Shown here: piece after piece, positions 16,633 to 26,846 of the stretch | How the letters are laid out: the number at the start of each line of letters is the position of its first letter | How positions within the stretch are numbered: the stretch's first letter is position 1 | NCBI RefSeq assembly: GCF_000768065.1 | Contig: NZ_JRKM01000001.1 | Span: forward strand, 2,604,001 to 2,668,000 | DNA: 64,000 bases | Source: Aquabacterium sp. NJ1 | Lineage (GTDB): Bacteria; Pseudomonadota; Gammaproteobacteria; Burkholderiales; Burkholderiaceae_C | Direction: 5' to 3' | Notes under the pieces: model-generated | Database searches by the model: none | Told to the model about the DNA's origin: nothing | What the model saw: only the letters and a program-made list of their open reading frames with translations | Made by a program: the position numbers and the translations under genes

Positions 16633-18330
16633 ATGAAGCTAGAAGAACTGCTGGGGGACAAGAACCGTAGCGAGGAAAAAGACGCCGTCCGCGAGTTCAG
16701 CACGTATTTGACGCATGACCTTGGTTACCCGGCAAGTTCCATAAGAGCTGAAGTTTTTGTCGCGCCGGGTGCGGTTGTGGACCTTGCGGTTCTAGACCCA
16801 CAGAGTTCTGCAATTCGGGCTTTGATCGAGTTCAAGCGGGACAATGGGCCAAACAGACAAAGCCTACAGCAAGGCATTAGGACGGTTGAGCGGTACCTAA
16901 AGTCCCTTCCACCAATCAAGCAAGTACGCGCTTTTGTTGTCCTCTACGGCAGAGACCGGCGGAGAATTTACGAAATTAAAGCGACTGCGACAGATCTCGA
17001 TGCGGACGAAATTGCCAGCTTTCCGCGATGGAAACGGCTGCGCGTCGAGGGAGGGAGTTCCTCCGAGTCGTTAGCCAAGTTTGTGAAGTTCACCGGGGCG
17101 CTGGCCGAGGAGAGACAGCTTCTCGACCGCAGTCTCACCGAGTCTCGTAAGCACCTAATCTCGTTGCTCGACGCATCTACCGATGAGTTGGCAGAGTCAG
17201 TTCTCTCAGAGGTCATTTCGCAGATCGATCTCCGCTTCTCAGACATTGCGTCAGTCGACGATCCGAAGCAGGAGACTGAAGTATTCCAGTCCGTTCTAAC
17301 GTTTTCCGACTTTCTTGACAGCTCACGCATTCGGCTCGGTGCCTTCGGTGAAACGAAAGAAACTATCGGAGCCGAGTTGCAGCTCGCGCTTAACAACTTG
17401 GGGCAGGAGCTTCGCGGTGTATTAAACCGGCAGGGAGTTCAGAGACTTCTTCCGTCACACGAACATAGCGCAGAGGGGAGCAGCCCACCTGCTGAACCAC
17501 GAACGCGGCTCGACATCCTGATTGTCACCGCGATGGACGATCCGGAGTATCGCGAAGTGCTCAAGATCCTCCAGGATCCAAAGAACGTAACGCCCTTTGT
17601 GAACGCTAACCACGCCGTTTGCTTTGAAGGGACGCTTGTCGGCGGCACCGCATCGGTCGTGGCTGCAACGCAAAATGACATGGGTATGGCCAATGCCGCT
17701 GTGCTCACCACGAAGCTCGTGAACCACTACCGTCCCCGTCTGGTTGTGATGCTCGGGATCGCGGCTGGAGTCGATCCGAAAAACCAGGCGGTAGGTGACG
17801 TCATTGTGCCGACTCACACCTACGATCTTGCACTTGGGAAGTTAGAACGAGAAGGTAGCTGGTCAGTTTTTAAGCCGAAGATCTACCAGAAAGACGCTCG
17901 GGATCACTTCACCTTCTTCCCGTATCTCCTGGAGGCCAAGGAGGATCTGGCTCTCCGGGAAGCCATCCAAGAGAGCTGGAACGTGAACAACCCGGCAAAC
18001 AAACTGAAGTCACCACCCAGCATTCGACTCGGGTCCTTTGGGTCAGGAGGAACAGTCATTGCCGATCCAGAAGAGGTGAAGGTTTACAAGTCCACCAACA
18101 CAGCGATCATTGGCTTCGATATGGAGGCGCACGCCGTTGTCGTTGGGGCCGTTGAGTCGGGTGTCAGTGAGCGCGTGCAGGTACTTGTTGCAAAAAGCAT
18201 CTGCGACTTCGCCGGCAAGGACAAGAAGGTAAAGAAAGGCGTGAAGCAACAGCTTGCCGCTTTCACAAGCGCGCAGTTCTTCAGGTCGTTCTATCTCAAA
18301 TACATCTCAGAGAGGCTTGCGCGAGTCTAA
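16633..18330 (+). CDS. PD-(D/E)XK nuclease-like domain fused to nucleoside phosphorylase domain
   Basis: The 565-residue protein has two parts. Residues about 1-115 look like the type I/III restriction R-subunit nuclease fold: VVDLAVLD then ALIEFKRD gives the D...ExK motif. After a helical linker, residues about 290-565 form a PNP/UDP phosphorylase (MTA/SAH nucleosidase-like) domain, with LDILIVTAMDDPE at its start, VVMLGIAAGVD in the core and IIGFDMEAHAV holding the substrate-binding Met-Glu. Such domains act as nucleotide-depleting effectors in several anti-phage systems. The ATG is preceded by AAGAGGGG. No obvious signalling partner is adjacent. Confidence 0.8.
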   Translation: MKLEELLGDKNRSEEKDAVREFSTYLTHDLGYPASSIRAEVFVAPGAVVDLAVLDPQSSAIRALIEFKRDNGPNRQSLQQGIRTVERYLKSLPPIKQVRAFVVLYGRDRRRIYEIKATATDLDADEIASFPRWKRLRVEGGSSSESLAKFVKFTGALAEERQLLDRSLTESRKHLISLLDASTDELAESVLSEVISQIDLRFSDIASVDDPKQETEVFQSVLTFSDFLDSSRIRLGAFGETKETIGAELQLALNNLGQELRGVLNRQGVQRLLPSHEHSAEGSSPPAEPRTRLDILIVTAMDDPEYREVLKILQDPKNVTPFVNANHAVCFEGTLVGGTASVVAATQNDMGMANAAVLTTKLVNHYRPRLVVMLGIAAGVDPKNQAVGDVIVPTHTYDLALGKLEREGSWSVFKPKIYQKDARDHFTFFPYLLEAKEDLALREAIQESWNVNNPANKLKSPPSIRLGSFGSGGTVIADPEEVKVYKSTNTAIIGFDMEAHAVVVGAVESGVSERVQVLVAKSICDFAGKDKKVKKGVKQQLAAFTSAQFFRSFYLKYISERLARV

Positions 18331-18518
18331 CTACGCCTCTGTGAAGTTCAGCCGAATGGCAGGGGCTGTTGTCGGCCAGGACCAGCCCGTCGCGACGGTC
18401 AGCTTTAAGACGGTCCGCTTTAAGATAGGCTGGCTCGCTGAATAGGAAGTGCGATTCGGCTCGTGCTGGCTGCCGGGCTGGCCAAGCTGCAATACGGCGT
18501 GCGGAGGCAAGCATAGGA

Positions 18519-19241
18519 ATGAAGCCCATCTACCCCGATATCCCTTGGTACGTGAAGGTCAGCGACCGCAAAAAGGTGACCAACCGCTGCCCGTTTACCT
18601 CGGTACAGCACTGCCCGCGACATTTCGAGACGACGGCACTACTATCCGACGCGGGAACGACCACCAGGATGCCCGTCGAGCTACACGACCGGCTCATGGC
18701 CAAGTGGCAGGCGCATCATGCCTGGCCTGCGACGGCCGAGACAGCGACCGCCATCAGCGGCGCCGACGGAGCCGCTCACAGCTACTCGAATTTCTGCCCG
18801 GAGGTGGCTTACGACACGTTCCGGCTCTTCGCGACAACGCTGATTCGATTCAGCGACGAGATCGACCGGGCGCAAGCGGAACGGGTCATTGCAGCAGATG
18901 GCCCCGGCGAAGGCAACGACTGGCGCTGGAACTGGCAGCATGTCGAGCCGATGCACTACACCGAATGTCCGATCTACGCAAAGCTCTATGAGGAGAAGCC
19001 TATGGCCCAGATCAATTTCAACGCACCGATCAGCGGTCAGGTGAACGTCGCCGGTACATCGATCAGTAACTCGGTCATGCAGCTGTCGGTCGGCGACCTG
19101 CTGGCGAGGATCGATGCTTCAGATGCACCGCCGGAGGAGAAGGAGGCCGCGAGGTCCAAGCTGGTTGGATTTCTTTCACATCCGCTGGTCACTTCGATCG
19201 TCGGTGGCATCGCCGGCGGAGCTGTTGGCCTCGTCAAGTGA
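18519..19241 (+). CDS. Conserved protein of unknown function with C-terminal hydrophobic tail
   Basis: The 240-residue protein opens MKPIYPDIPWYVKVSDRKKV, which resembles a widely scattered uncharacterised family. Cys residues in RCPFTSVQHCPR and ECPIYAKLYEEK suggest metal binding. The C-terminus is a beta-like NFNAPISGQVNVAG segment followed by a Gly-rich hydrophobic tail (SIVGGIAGGAVGLV) that could insert in membrane. A GGAGG-like site precedes the ATG. It overlaps the next nuclease-like gene by GTGA, so the two form a translationally coupled pair. Confidence 0.7.
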   Translation: MKPIYPDIPWYVKVSDRKKVTNRCPFTSVQHCPRHFETTALLSDAGTTTRMPVELHDRLMAKWQAHHAWPATAETATAISGADGAAHSYSNFCPEVAYDTFRLFATTLIRFSDEIDRAQAERVIAADGPGEGNDWRWNWQHVEPMHYTECPIYAKLYEEKPMAQINFNAPISGQVNVAGTSISNSVMQLSVGDLLARIDASDAPPEEKEAARSKLVGFLSHPLVTSIVGGIAGGAVGLVK

Positions 19242-19726
19242 CGTCGGCCGAAGTTCTTGCCGGCGTGCGGGATGCGTTGCAGAGCATCACCGCACCGCGC
19301 CTGTTCGAGACCGAGCGCGGCTACCAGGGCGCCTTGCTCGGCCAGCTCGACCGGCGCCTGCAGCTTCCGGCGCGCGTTATCGTGGAGCAGGAGTACCAAA
19401 AGCAAGCCGGGCGACATGGCTTGACCATTCGCCCGGACATAATCATTCACGAGCCGTTCGACCCGGAACGCTTTGCCGACCGAACGCAGGGCAATGTCGC
19501 TGTGATCGAGCTGAAACTGCGATCCACAGCTGCAGAAGCCGCGGACGATTTCATGAGCCTCGGCCTGATGCTTGATGTGCTTCGCTATCCGCTTGGCATC
19601 TTCATCAATATCGGAGCCGAGCGCACGTGGGCAGAGTTGCTGCCACAGGCGCTGCACGGGCGAGTAGCCTGCTTTGCCGTGCGTCTGCAAGACACAGCCG
19701 TCACCGTCGTAGAGGCCTATCGTTGA
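19238..19726 (+). CDS. PD-(D/E)XK nuclease-like protein
   Basis: The 162-residue protein has the nuclease signature RPDIIIHEP (D67) and AVIELKLR (E91-x-K93) with supporting helices, compact like a stand-alone restriction-like nuclease or a decayed Holliday-junction type. It begins with GTG inside the stop codon of the preceding gene (GTGA), so co-translation is likely. Together the pair looks like an effector plus sensor unit in a defence-rich island. That role is inference. Confidence 0.65.
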   Translation: MTSAEVLAGVRDALQSITAPRLFETERGYQGALLGQLDRRLQLPARVIVEQEYQKQAGRHGLTIRPDIIIHEPFDPERFADRTQGNVAVIELKLRSTAAEAADDFMSLGLMLDVLRYPLGIFINIGAERTWAELLPQALHGRVACFAVRLQDTAVTVVEAYR

Positions 19727-20046
19727 GGCTGTTCGTTAACCACAGATGGTGTGGCGAGAATGTCCGATCTAGAGCACCTCAGCCGCTCGTAGCTACTTCC
19801 GCCATGGGTCGATCTCGGGCCCTGGTGAATGACCGCTGATGGGCATCCGGCCTAGCGCTTGTCTCGCGAGGAGGTCGACGAGTGGTAACCGGCTGCTCCC
19901 AGCCTAAGGCCGACTTAGGTCTCCAGAAGCTCAATAGAACAAATGGGGCCGCAAGTGGCTAGAACAAATCAAACAGCAGGGGACTCACTTTGCGAAGCGC
20001 TTGATTTGTTAGACGCGTCAGGAGGGACTTGTCGGATCTCTGCACA
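19727..20046. other. Region without a supported gene
   Basis: No convincing coding frame, terminator or RNA is visible between the convergent nuclease-like and HEAT-like genes. Confidence 0.4.
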
Positions 20047-21063
20047 CTAATTAGGCGTAAGGCGCCTTTGTAGGACAAATCTACCTCTCTCAGCTACGCG
20101 TGGTGAACTATCCGACGCCAATCGGCGCGCCAGCGACGTAGCCGCGCCACCGAGCGCATCCATCTCTCTAACGAGCGCTTCCGCGGCGACCGCTCTGACA
20201 ATGCAAGATCGGTCCGATGCTGCCAGATCCATCGTTTCGAGGAGTGGGGGGGCTTCCTGGAGTGGTCTTTCGCCAAGAACGTTCTGGAGTTTGCCTTTAC
20301 AGGTTCGCACATCTGTCCACTGCCACTTCCGGCACTGCACCCAAGCAAAACGCCCAGTCAACTGCGCACGAAAGGCCGTTGCACGCACAGCCGGTTGAAC
20401 TGCATACTTTGCAATGTCAGCAAGATCACTGTCCAGTACCGCCGTTCGCGCAGCCTGAGACAAGACCACCGACATTGGCCCCACAGCCATCGTGATTAGC
20501 CTCAGCTTCAAGGCTTCGATCACACCCCTGATAGCGAGCAACTCCGCGACGACCTGCTGGTCCACCTCTTCCATCCGCCCCCACGACGCCCAGCTTGGAA
20601 GCATTGCGCACAAAGCATCAACAACATGTTCTGGGTTTGATTGCTTAGCAAGCAAGGGTAGCTTTTCCCTTGCAGCCAGTCTCACCTCTGGTACCCAGTC
20701 ATTGATGCGGCGAGCAGCTAGCGAGAAAAAGAAGCTATTCGGAGCCGGACCGGAGAGCGTTCGCAATGTGCGCTCCCGGACATATCCGTCCCAACTACAG
20801 AGGTCAACCCAGGTCAAGAATCGATTAGGCTTTGCCCATGCGATGATCCAAGGCGTAGCTGATGAGCGCAGAGCAAGAGAAAACTCGCCTCGGATGAGTC
20901 GTTCCCAATGCGCCAGGCTCGATAGTGGCAGAGACGACGTCACATCGATGATGGACGACATGTCGGTCGAACGTCTGAACGTCGAGTTGATCGAAATGGC
21001 AAATTCGCGGACGGCTGTCCTTAGCTCTTCCTCACTGCGCCCTTTGGCTTGTGACTTGCCCAA
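20047..21063 (-). CDS. HEAT-repeat-like protein of unknown function
   Basis: The 338-residue protein is almost all helical, with repeated pairs ending in Arg/Ala-rich segments such as WVPEVRLAAREKLPLLAK and CIVRAVAAEALVREMDAL, which are HEAT-type repeats. No catalytic motif is seen. It lies at the edge between the effector region and the NAD module, upstream on the same strand of nothing obvious and 33 bp downstream of nrtR. A scaffold or nucleic-acid-binding role is possible but unproven. Confidence 0.6.
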   Translation of the reverse strand: MGKSQAKGRSEEELRTAVREFAISINSTFRRSTDMSSIIDVTSSLPLSSLAHWERLIRGEFSLALRSSATPWIIAWAKPNRFLTWVDLCSWDGYVRERTLRTLSGPAPNSFFFSLAARRINDWVPEVRLAAREKLPLLAKQSNPEHVVDALCAMLPSWASWGRMEEVDQQVVAELLAIRGVIEALKLRLITMAVGPMSVVLSQAARTAVLDSDLADIAKYAVQPAVRATAFRAQLTGRFAWVQCRKWQWTDVRTCKGKLQNVLGERPLQEAPPLLETMDLAASDRSCIVRAVAAEALVREMDALGGAATSLARRLASDSSPRVAERGRFVLQRRLTPN

Positions 21064-21096
21064 TGCACTCCCCTTTTTGTCGCACCATCTTAGCCA

Positions 21097-21792
21097 TCAA
21101 GAATTGATGCCCCGCGTGACAAGCGAGAGCTCTCGCTTGAACTCTTTTCGTAGCCGGTACACCTGAGCCGGGCGATGGGCTGCTCCAGACTCCATTTCAC
21201 CCTCGATGGGTTCGAGTATTCCCATCTCGTCCATCTTGCGGCGGAAACTCACCTTGTTGATGGGCTCACCCAGCACGGCCTCGTAGACGGCCTGCAAACG
21301 CGGCAAGGTCACATGCTCTCCGCACAAATAGACAGGCAACGAGGAGTATTGGCTCTTGGATCTCACCCGGGAAACTGCAAGTTCAATGATCCCCTTGTGA
21401 TCAAACGGCAGCTTGGGGAGCCGAGCAACGGGCGCCAGAACCAGCCCGTCATGGTCAACCTCCAGCAACTCAGTTGGCACCAGCGCGTAGTAGACGATCG
21501 ACACCGACCAACCCCGTGGATCCCGATCCACCCCTGAATACGTCGCCAGTTGCTCCAGGTAGGGGCTGACGATACCTGTCTTGTCCTTCAAGACCCTGGC
21601 TGCGGCATCCCAGGCGGTCTTATCCTCCTGCGAGTGGATGTAACCACCAGGCAGCGCAGGCATCCCCGCAAATGGCTCGTTCTTGCGCTTGAGCAGAACC
21701 ACATGCAGCGCTTCATCCTTGAGCGTCAGCAACACCACGTCTACGGTGCAAATGACGGGTGGATAGTCGGATTCGATTGCACTTTTAGCCAT
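21097..21792 (-). CDS. nrtR: NrtR-type transcriptional regulator of NAD metabolism
   Basis: The 231-residue protein has a Nudix-like domain (ICTVDVVLLTLKDEALHVVL; GGYIHSQED) and a C-terminal winged helix (TLPRLQAVYEAVLGEPINKV then SFRRKMDEMG). The Nudix box keeps the first Gly and Glu but loses the REUXEE acids (RVLKDKTG). This is the usual sign of NrtR, which senses ADP-ribose-type ligands instead of hydrolysing them. The start is set at MAKSAIES; a TTG at 21846 is less likely. It is divergent from the NAD salvage operon and should repress it. Confidence 0.88.
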   Translation of the reverse strand: MAKSAIESDYPPVICTVDVVLLTLKDEALHVVLLKRKNEPFAGMPALPGGYIHSQEDKTAWDAAARVLKDKTGIVSPYLEQLATYSGVDRDPRGWSVSIVYYALVPTELLEVDHDGLVLAPVARLPKLPFDHKGIIELAVSRVRSKSQYSSLPVYLCGEHVTLPRLQAVYEAVLGEPINKVSFRRKMDEMGILEPIEGEMESGAAHRPAQVYRLRKEFKRELSLVTRGINS

Positions 21793-21895
21793 AGGTTTGC
21801 CCACTCGCTTGTCTTTGTTCAATCCAGCAACGAAGTAGCTTACCAATTCGGTCCCCCCTAAACAGGGATACCCGACAAATTTTCACATTTAGTTA

Positions 21896-21930
21896 GTTGC
21901 ACTAGTAATCTAAGTGATGTACAGTGCAAC
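21896..21930. promoter_or_regulatory. Promoter and NrtR operator candidate of the NAD salvage operon
   Basis: GTTGCACT (21896-21903) and AGTGCAAC (21923-21930) are exact inverted copies with a 19-bp spacer. They overlap a plausible promoter: TTGCAC (-35), 17 bp, TACAGT (-10), about 30 bp before the first gene. The left half-site with flanks, TAGTTGCAC, recurs at the promoter of the second NAD-module operon near 32897. Confidence 0.6.
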
Positions 21931-21953
21931 CACTGACTCAAGTGGAGGCTCAA

Positions 21954-22817
21954 ATGAAACAACAGATTCAACTGCTGATCATCGACCCGCAGAACGACTT
22001 CTGCGATCTGCCAGAGAACTGGCAGGGTTCTGATCCACTTACCGGGCGGCGTGTCGGGCCAGCTTTGCCAGTTGCCGGCGCCCACGCCGACATGCAAAGG
22101 CTGGCCAGCTTGATCCGCGCAGGAAAAAACGGCATCTCGGACATTATCGTGACGCTGGACTCTCACCACAGGGTTGATGTGGCGCACCCCCCGTTTTGGG
22201 TGAAAGCGGACGGTTCAGACGTCAGCCCTTTCACCACGATCTCGGCCCAACAGGTTCGCGAAGGCGTGTACCGCCCCCGTAATGAAGGTGCACTGACCCG
22301 AGTCCTGAGCTACCTGGATGAACTGGAGGCTCAAGCAAGGTATACGTTGATGGTCTGGCCTATTCACTGTGAGATTGGTACCTGGGGCCACAACGTCCAC
22401 GCCGATGTGCAAGCCGCGTGCAACACCTGGGAAGAAGAGCGACTCAGTACCGTCAAGCAGGTCTACAAAGGTGCCAATCCCTGGACCGAGCACTACAGTG
22501 CCATGCAGGCAGAGGTACCCGATGCAGAAGATCCAGACACCTTGCTGAACAAGAAGCTGATTGCGCAGTTGGACCAAGCCGACGTGCTCTTGATTGCTGG
22601 TGAAGCGAGCAGCCACTGTGTGAAGGCCACCACCGAGCACATCGTGGACAACTTGCCCAGCAAGCAGTTGGGCAAGATCATCCTGCTCACTGACTGCATG
22701 AGTCCCGTAGGCGGCTTCGAGCAACAGGCTGAAGGCTTCCTGTCTGCCATGCGCGCAAGAGGCGTGCAGCTGGCAACCAGCCAGGATGTCCTGCCCAGTT
22801 TGCTGGCCAACGCCTGA
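21954..22817 (+). CDS. Nicotinamidase-like cysteine hydrolase (isochorismatase superfamily)
   Basis: The 287-residue protein has the PncA-type set: Asp in [10 protein letters not shown], metal ligands in [16 protein letters not shown], and the nucleophile Cys in [11 protein letters not shown]. It should turn nicotinamide into nicotinate, the first step of the salvage route continued by the next genes. It is longer than typical PncA (about 210 residues), with extra segments between the motifs, so another amide substrate is possible. The start at 21954 follows GTGGAGG. It is first in the operon with pncB, nadE and nadM. Confidence 0.82.
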   Translation: MKQQIQLLIIDPQNDFCDLPENWQGSDPLTGRRVGPALPVAGAHADMQRLASLIRAGKNGISDIIVTLDSHHRVDVAHPPFWVKADGSDVSPFTTISAQQVREGVYRPRNEGALTRVLSYLDELEAQARYTLMVWPIHCEIGTWGHNVHADVQAACNTWEEERLSTVKQVYKGANPWTEHYSAMQAEVPDAEDPDTLLNKKLIAQLDQADVLLIAGEASSHCVKATTEHIVDNLPSKQLGKIILLTDCMSPVGGFEQQAEGFLSAMRARGVQLATSQDVLPSLLANA

Positions 22818-22839
22818 AGCTGCAGAGAGAACTTGAACT

Positions 22840-22864
22840 GGGAGGCCGATTCAACCGGCCTCCC
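22840..22864 (+). other. Intercistronic hairpin
   Basis: GGGAGGCCG and CGGCCTCCC make a perfect 9-bp stem with a 7-nt loop between the nicotinamidase-like gene and pncB. No T-run follows, so it is more likely an RNA stability or processing element than a terminator. Confidence 0.5.
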
Positions 22865-22879
22865 TTCAGAAAGACCAAC

Positions 22880-24070
22880 ATGAACGCTGTCATCACCAGT
22901 CTCCTGGAAACCGATCTCTACAAGTTCACCATGTGGCAGGCTATGCTGCACAGGCACCCGGAAACCCAGGCCGAGTACACCTTCGTATGCCGCAATGAGA
23001 GCGCCTTCCCGCTGGCAGAGTTGGCTGACGAAGTCAGCCGCGAGCTCGACCACCTTTGCACCCTCAGCTTCAAGGCAGATGAGCTCACCTACCTGAGAAG
23101 CCTGCGGTACATGAAGTCGGACTTCGTGGATTTCCTGCGCATCTTCCGCTTCCAGCGCGACTTCATCGAGGTCAGGACCAACGGCCCCAAGCTGGAGATC
23201 GTAGCCCGGGGCCCGCAAGTCCACGTCATGGGTTTCGAGATCTACGTGCTGGCCATCGTCAACGAGTTGTACTTCCGCCGGTTCGATGCCAGTGCGGCTC
23301 AAGCCGAAGGACGCCGCCGACTGGCCGACAAGATTGCCTTGCTCAAACAATTTGGCTCGGAGCCAGCACGCGCCAATCCTTTTGAGTTCTTTGACTTCGG
23401 CGTGCGACGTCGTTTCAGTGGCGACTGGCAGCGCGAAGTGGTCACCACATTAAAGGAAAGCGTGCCCGAGTACTTCAAAGGCACGTCCAATGTGTTGCTG
23501 GCCAAGGAGTTGGGGCTTGTTGCCATCGGGACCATGGCGCACGAGTACCTGCAGACCTATCAGGCCCTGGGCGTGCGCCTGCGCGACTTCCAACGTGCTG
23601 CTCTGGAAGACTGGGTGCAGGAATATCGCGGCGATCTGGGTGTAGCACTGACCGACGTCGTGGGCATGGATGCCTTCCTGGCTGACTTCGATCTTTACTT
23701 CACCAAGCTCTTTGATGGCCTGCGTCACGACTCAGGGGACCCCATTGAGTGGGGAGAAAAGGCCCTGGCTCACTATGCCAAGCTGCGCATCGATCCGCGC
23801 TCCAAGCGCCTGGTCTTCTCTGATGGCCTGGATGTACCCACGGCCTTGTCCATCTACCGGCACTTCGCTGACCGCACCCAGTTAGGCTTCGGCATCGGCA
23901 CCAACCTCAGCAACGATGTGGGCATCAAGCCCTTGAACATCGTGATGAAGCTGACCGAGGCCAACGGCCAGTCCGTGGCCAAGCTGTCAGATACACCGGG
24001 CAAGACCTTGTGCCATAACGAGACCTTCCTCGCCTACCTGCGACAGGTCTTTCAGATCAAGGAGGCATGA
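22880..24070 (+). CDS. pncB: Nicotinate phosphoribosyltransferase
   Basis: The 396-residue protein matches PncB in length and signatures: [16 protein letters not shown] at the N-terminus, [13 protein letters not shown], and RHDSGDP in the PRPP-binding region. It joins nicotinate and PRPP to give NaMN, with ATP. The gene overlaps nadE by 4 bp (ATGA), showing tight coupling. A second, chromosomal NAD pathway must exist elsewhere in the host, so this is an accessory copy. Confidence 0.95.
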   Translation: MNAVITSLLETDLYKFTMWQAMLHRHPETQAEYTFVCRNESAFPLAELADEVSRELDHLCTLSFKADELTYLRSLRYMKSDFVDFLRIFRFQRDFIEVRTNGPKLEIVARGPQVHVMGFEIYVLAIVNELYFRRFDASAAQAEGRRRLADKIALLKQFGSEPARANPFEFFDFGVRRRFSGDWQREVVTTLKESVPEYFKGTSNVLLAKELGLVAIGTMAHEYLQTYQALGVRLRDFQRAALEDWVQEYRGDLGVALTDVVGMDAFLADFDLYFTKLFDGLRHDSGDPIEWGEKALAHYAKLRIDPRSKRLVFSDGLDVPTALSIYRHFADRTQLGFGIGTNLSNDVGIKPLNIVMKLTEANGQSVAKLSDTPGKTLCHNETFLAYLRQVFQIKEA

Positions 24071-25770
24071 TGCTGAAGATCACTGCCGCACAGTTGAACT
24101 ACACCGTGGGTGACATCGAGGGCAATGTTGCCAAGATGGTTCAAGCGGCTCAGAAGGCCTGGGCAGACGGCTCCGAAATCATCGTGTTTTCGGAGTTATC
24201 CCTCACTGGCTACTACCCTGGTGATCTGCTGGACGATCCAGCCTTTCTTGAGCGCGTGGCACATGGCCTGGATGCGCTGCGCCAGGCATCGCGGCAGCTG
24301 CGCCAATTGGTCTGGGTCGTGGGGGCGCCCATTGCCCACGAAGGCCCGGGTAAGCGCCTCAGCAATGCCCTGCTCGCCATCAAGGGTGGCGAGGTGCTGC
24401 TGACCTACGCCAAACAATTGCTCCCGACCTACAACATCTTCGACGAACGCCGCCACTTTGAGCCGGGGCCCGACGTGGCGCCTGTGCTGCGTGTAGGCGA
24501 CACGCGCATCGGCTTCATGGTGTGCGAAGACGGCTGGAACGATGCGGGCCAGGACTACGAGGTCAACCCCTTCCAGCGCATGCGCGATGCCGCACCGGAT
24601 CTGATCGTCTCGATCAACGCAAGCCCATCCGACATCGGCAAGCGGGACTTGCGCCAACGCGTATTCGCTCAAGCCAGCAAGCGCCATGGCTTGCCGCTGT
24701 TGTACGTGAATCAGGTTGGTGGCCAGGACCAGATCGTGTTCGATGGCGCCTCGTTCGCCGTCGAGCCTCAAGCCGGTGTCGTGTATGAAGCCCAACGCTT
24801 CACGGAAGACATCACCACCTTGTGTTTCGACAATGGCCGCTTCCTGACCTTACAAGGGCAACTGCCTGCCAAGGTACCGGCTGATGGCTTGTCCACCATG
24901 GCGTTCTACAAGGCGCAGATCCTTCTGGGCTTGCGTGACTACGCCAGGCGCTGTGGATTCAAGCAGGCTGTGGTGGGATCGTCCGGTGGCATTGACAGTG
25001 CACTCACGCTCGCACTGGCAGCTGAAGCACTCGGCGCAGACAACGTGGCTGGCGTGACGATGCCCTCGCGCTACTCGTCCGCGGGATCGGTCGACGACTC
25101 CGTCACCTTGTGCAGCAACCTCGGCATCGAGCTGTTCACCTATCCGATCTCGGATACGGTGCAGGCCTACAGCAAACAATTCGACGGCACCTATGGTCAG
25201 CCCTTGCAAGGCCTCGCCCTGGAAAACCTGCAGGCGCGCATTCGAGGTACTGTGCTGATGGCGCACTCCAATACCTTCGGCCACCTCTTGCTGACCACAG
25301 GCAACAAGTCCGAGATAGCTGTGGGCTACTGCACCCTGTACGGCGATACCAATGGCGGCCTGGGCCTCATTGGCGATCTGTACAAGACAGAAGTGTTCGC
25401 GCTGTCACGCTACGTCAATGAAGCGGCCGGCAAGGAGTTGATCCCGATGGCCATCATCGACAAGGAGCCCTCCGCCGAACTGGCCCCTGATCAAAAGGAT
25501 ACCGACAGCCTGCCGCCTTATCCCGTACTGGACGAGATCCTCAAGTACGTGGTCGAGGGTGGGCGGCTATCGAGGCACGAATACGAACAAGCAAAAGCTT
25601 TCGTCGAATCGCTGAGGCTTCAACCTGAGGGTCAGGCCTTGATTGAGCGTGTGCGCCAGATGGTGGCACGCAATGAGTACAAGCGCCGGCAAGCACCCCC
25701 CATCATCCGAGTGAGATCACGCGCATTCGGCTCTGGTCGCCAGATGCCCATCGCCGCCAAACACCTTTGA
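24067..25770 (+). CDS. nadE: Glutamine-dependent NAD(+) synthetase
   Basis: The 567-residue two-domain enzyme has an N-terminal nitrilase-type glutaminase with E43 ([10 protein letters not shown]), K116 ([10 protein letters not shown]) and C153 (MVCEDGW), and a C-terminal synthetase with the ATP pyrophosphatase loop SGGIDS at 306-311. It amidates deamido-NAD using glutamine nitrogen, completing NAD synthesis. It is co-translated with pncB. All catalytic positions look intact. Confidence 0.95.
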   Translation: MMLKITAAQLNYTVGDIEGNVAKMVQAAQKAWADGSEIIVFSELSLTGYYPGDLLDDPAFLERVAHGLDALRQASRQLRQLVWVVGAPIAHEGPGKRLSNALLAIKGGEVLLTYAKQLLPTYNIFDERRHFEPGPDVAPVLRVGDTRIGFMVCEDGWNDAGQDYEVNPFQRMRDAAPDLIVSINASPSDIGKRDLRQRVFAQASKRHGLPLLYVNQVGGQDQIVFDGASFAVEPQAGVVYEAQRFTEDITTLCFDNGRFLTLQGQLPAKVPADGLSTMAFYKAQILLGLRDYARRCGFKQAVVGSSGGIDSALTLALAAEALGADNVAGVTMPSRYSSAGSVDDSVTLCSNLGIELFTYPISDTVQAYSKQFDGTYGQPLQGLALENLQARIRGTVLMAHSNTFGHLLLTTGNKSEIAVGYCTLYGDTNGGLGLIGDLYKTEVFALSRYVNEAAGKELIPMAIIDKEPSAELAPDQKDTDSLPPYPVLDEILKYVVEGGRLSRHEYEQAKAFVESLRLQPEGQALIERVRQMVARNEYKRRQAPPIIRVRSRAFGSGRQMPIAAKHL

Positions 25771-25784
25771 ACGGACACATCGCC

Positions 25785-26846
25785 ATGCCAACTTATGACA
25801 AGCCGGAACTGGCGGTCCTGATCGGCCGATTCCAGCCGTTCCACAAAGGCCATGCGGCACTGCTTCAACAGGCCTTGGACGCCGCGCCGCACGTGGTTGT
25901 GGTCATCGGTTCTGCGTTTCAGGCGAGCACGCCAAAGAACCCGTTTACGTGGCAAGAGCGTGCTGACGTGATTCGACAGACACTTTCGGCCGCAGATCAG
26001 GCGCGCACCACCTTCCTGCCCATTCGGGACTACTACGACGAAGAGAAGTGGCTGCAAGCTGTGCGCAGTGGTGTCGAGAGGCTCGCTGCGCAGCGTACAA
26101 GTGTCTGTGTGATCGGCCACTTCAAAGATGCCACCAGCGAGTACCTGGCGCACTTCGACGGATGGCAGCTGATTTCGGTCGATCGGAACAGCCCGTTTGA
26201 CGCAACCCATATTCGGGATGCCTATCTGGGCAGTCAACCCGAAGAACTGGCAGCCAATCTCGCTGCGCTGGCAGAGTCCGTTCCCCCAGCTACGCTGGAC
26301 TTCCTGCGAACTTGGGCAAAGTCTCCCCTCTACCCAGCACTGTGTCAGGAGTGGCGCATGCTGAGGAAGTACAAGGAAGCTTGGTCGGCAGCGCCCTATC
26401 CACCTGTATTCGTGACCGTGGACGCCGTAGTGCGGTGCGCAGACAAGGTCCTGCTCATCAAGCGCGGTCAGCCGCCAGGCGTCGGGCTGCATGCCGTACC
26501 TGGTGGCTTCATCGAGCAAAGAGAAACGGCTTACCAGTCTGCGATTCGGGAGTTGCGGGAAGAAACGCGACTGGATCTGCCGCTTGCTACCTTGAAGGCT
26601 GCACTCAAAGGAAGCGCCGTTTTCGACCATCCAGACAGAAGCCAAAGAGGGCGCACCATCACGCATGCGTTCTACTTTGATCTCGGGGATGGCCCTCCGC
26701 CAAACGTGCAAGCTGATGACGACGCACAGTCAGCTGATTGGATCGACATCGACTTGATCCCCACGATGGAAGATCAATTTCACGACGATCACTTTCACAT
26801 GCTCGATCATTTCCTTGGCCTCACAAAGGGCTTGCCTTCCGTTTGA
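25785..26846 (+). CDS. nadM: Bifunctional NMN adenylyltransferase / Nudix hydrolase
   Basis: The 353-residue protein has an N-terminal nucleotidyltransferase domain with GRFQPFHKGH (HxGH class) and a C-terminal Nudix domain with an intact box (GGFIEQRE... then RELREET). The first part adenylylates NMN, and probably NaMN, to NAD or NaAD. The second hydrolyses ADP-ribose or related nucleotides. With pncB and nadE it closes the route from nicotinate to NAD. The ATG lies 14 bp after nadE. An upstream TTG overlapping nadE is less likely. It is the last gene of the salvage operon. Confidence 0.93.
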   Translation: MPTYDKPELAVLIGRFQPFHKGHAALLQQALDAAPHVVVVIGSAFQASTPKNPFTWQERADVIRQTLSAADQARTTFLPIRDYYDEEKWLQAVRSGVERLAAQRTSVCVIGHFKDATSEYLAHFDGWQLISVDRNSPFDATHIRDAYLGSQPEELAANLAALAESVPPATLDFLRTWAKSPLYPALCQEWRMLRKYKEAWSAAPYPPVFVTVDAVVRCADKVLLIKRGQPPGVGLHAVPGGFIEQRETAYQSAIRELREETRLDLPLATLKAALKGSAVFDHPDRSQRGRTITHAFYFDLGDGPPPNVQADDDAQSADWIDIDLIPTMEDQFHDDHFHMLDHFLGLTKGLPSV

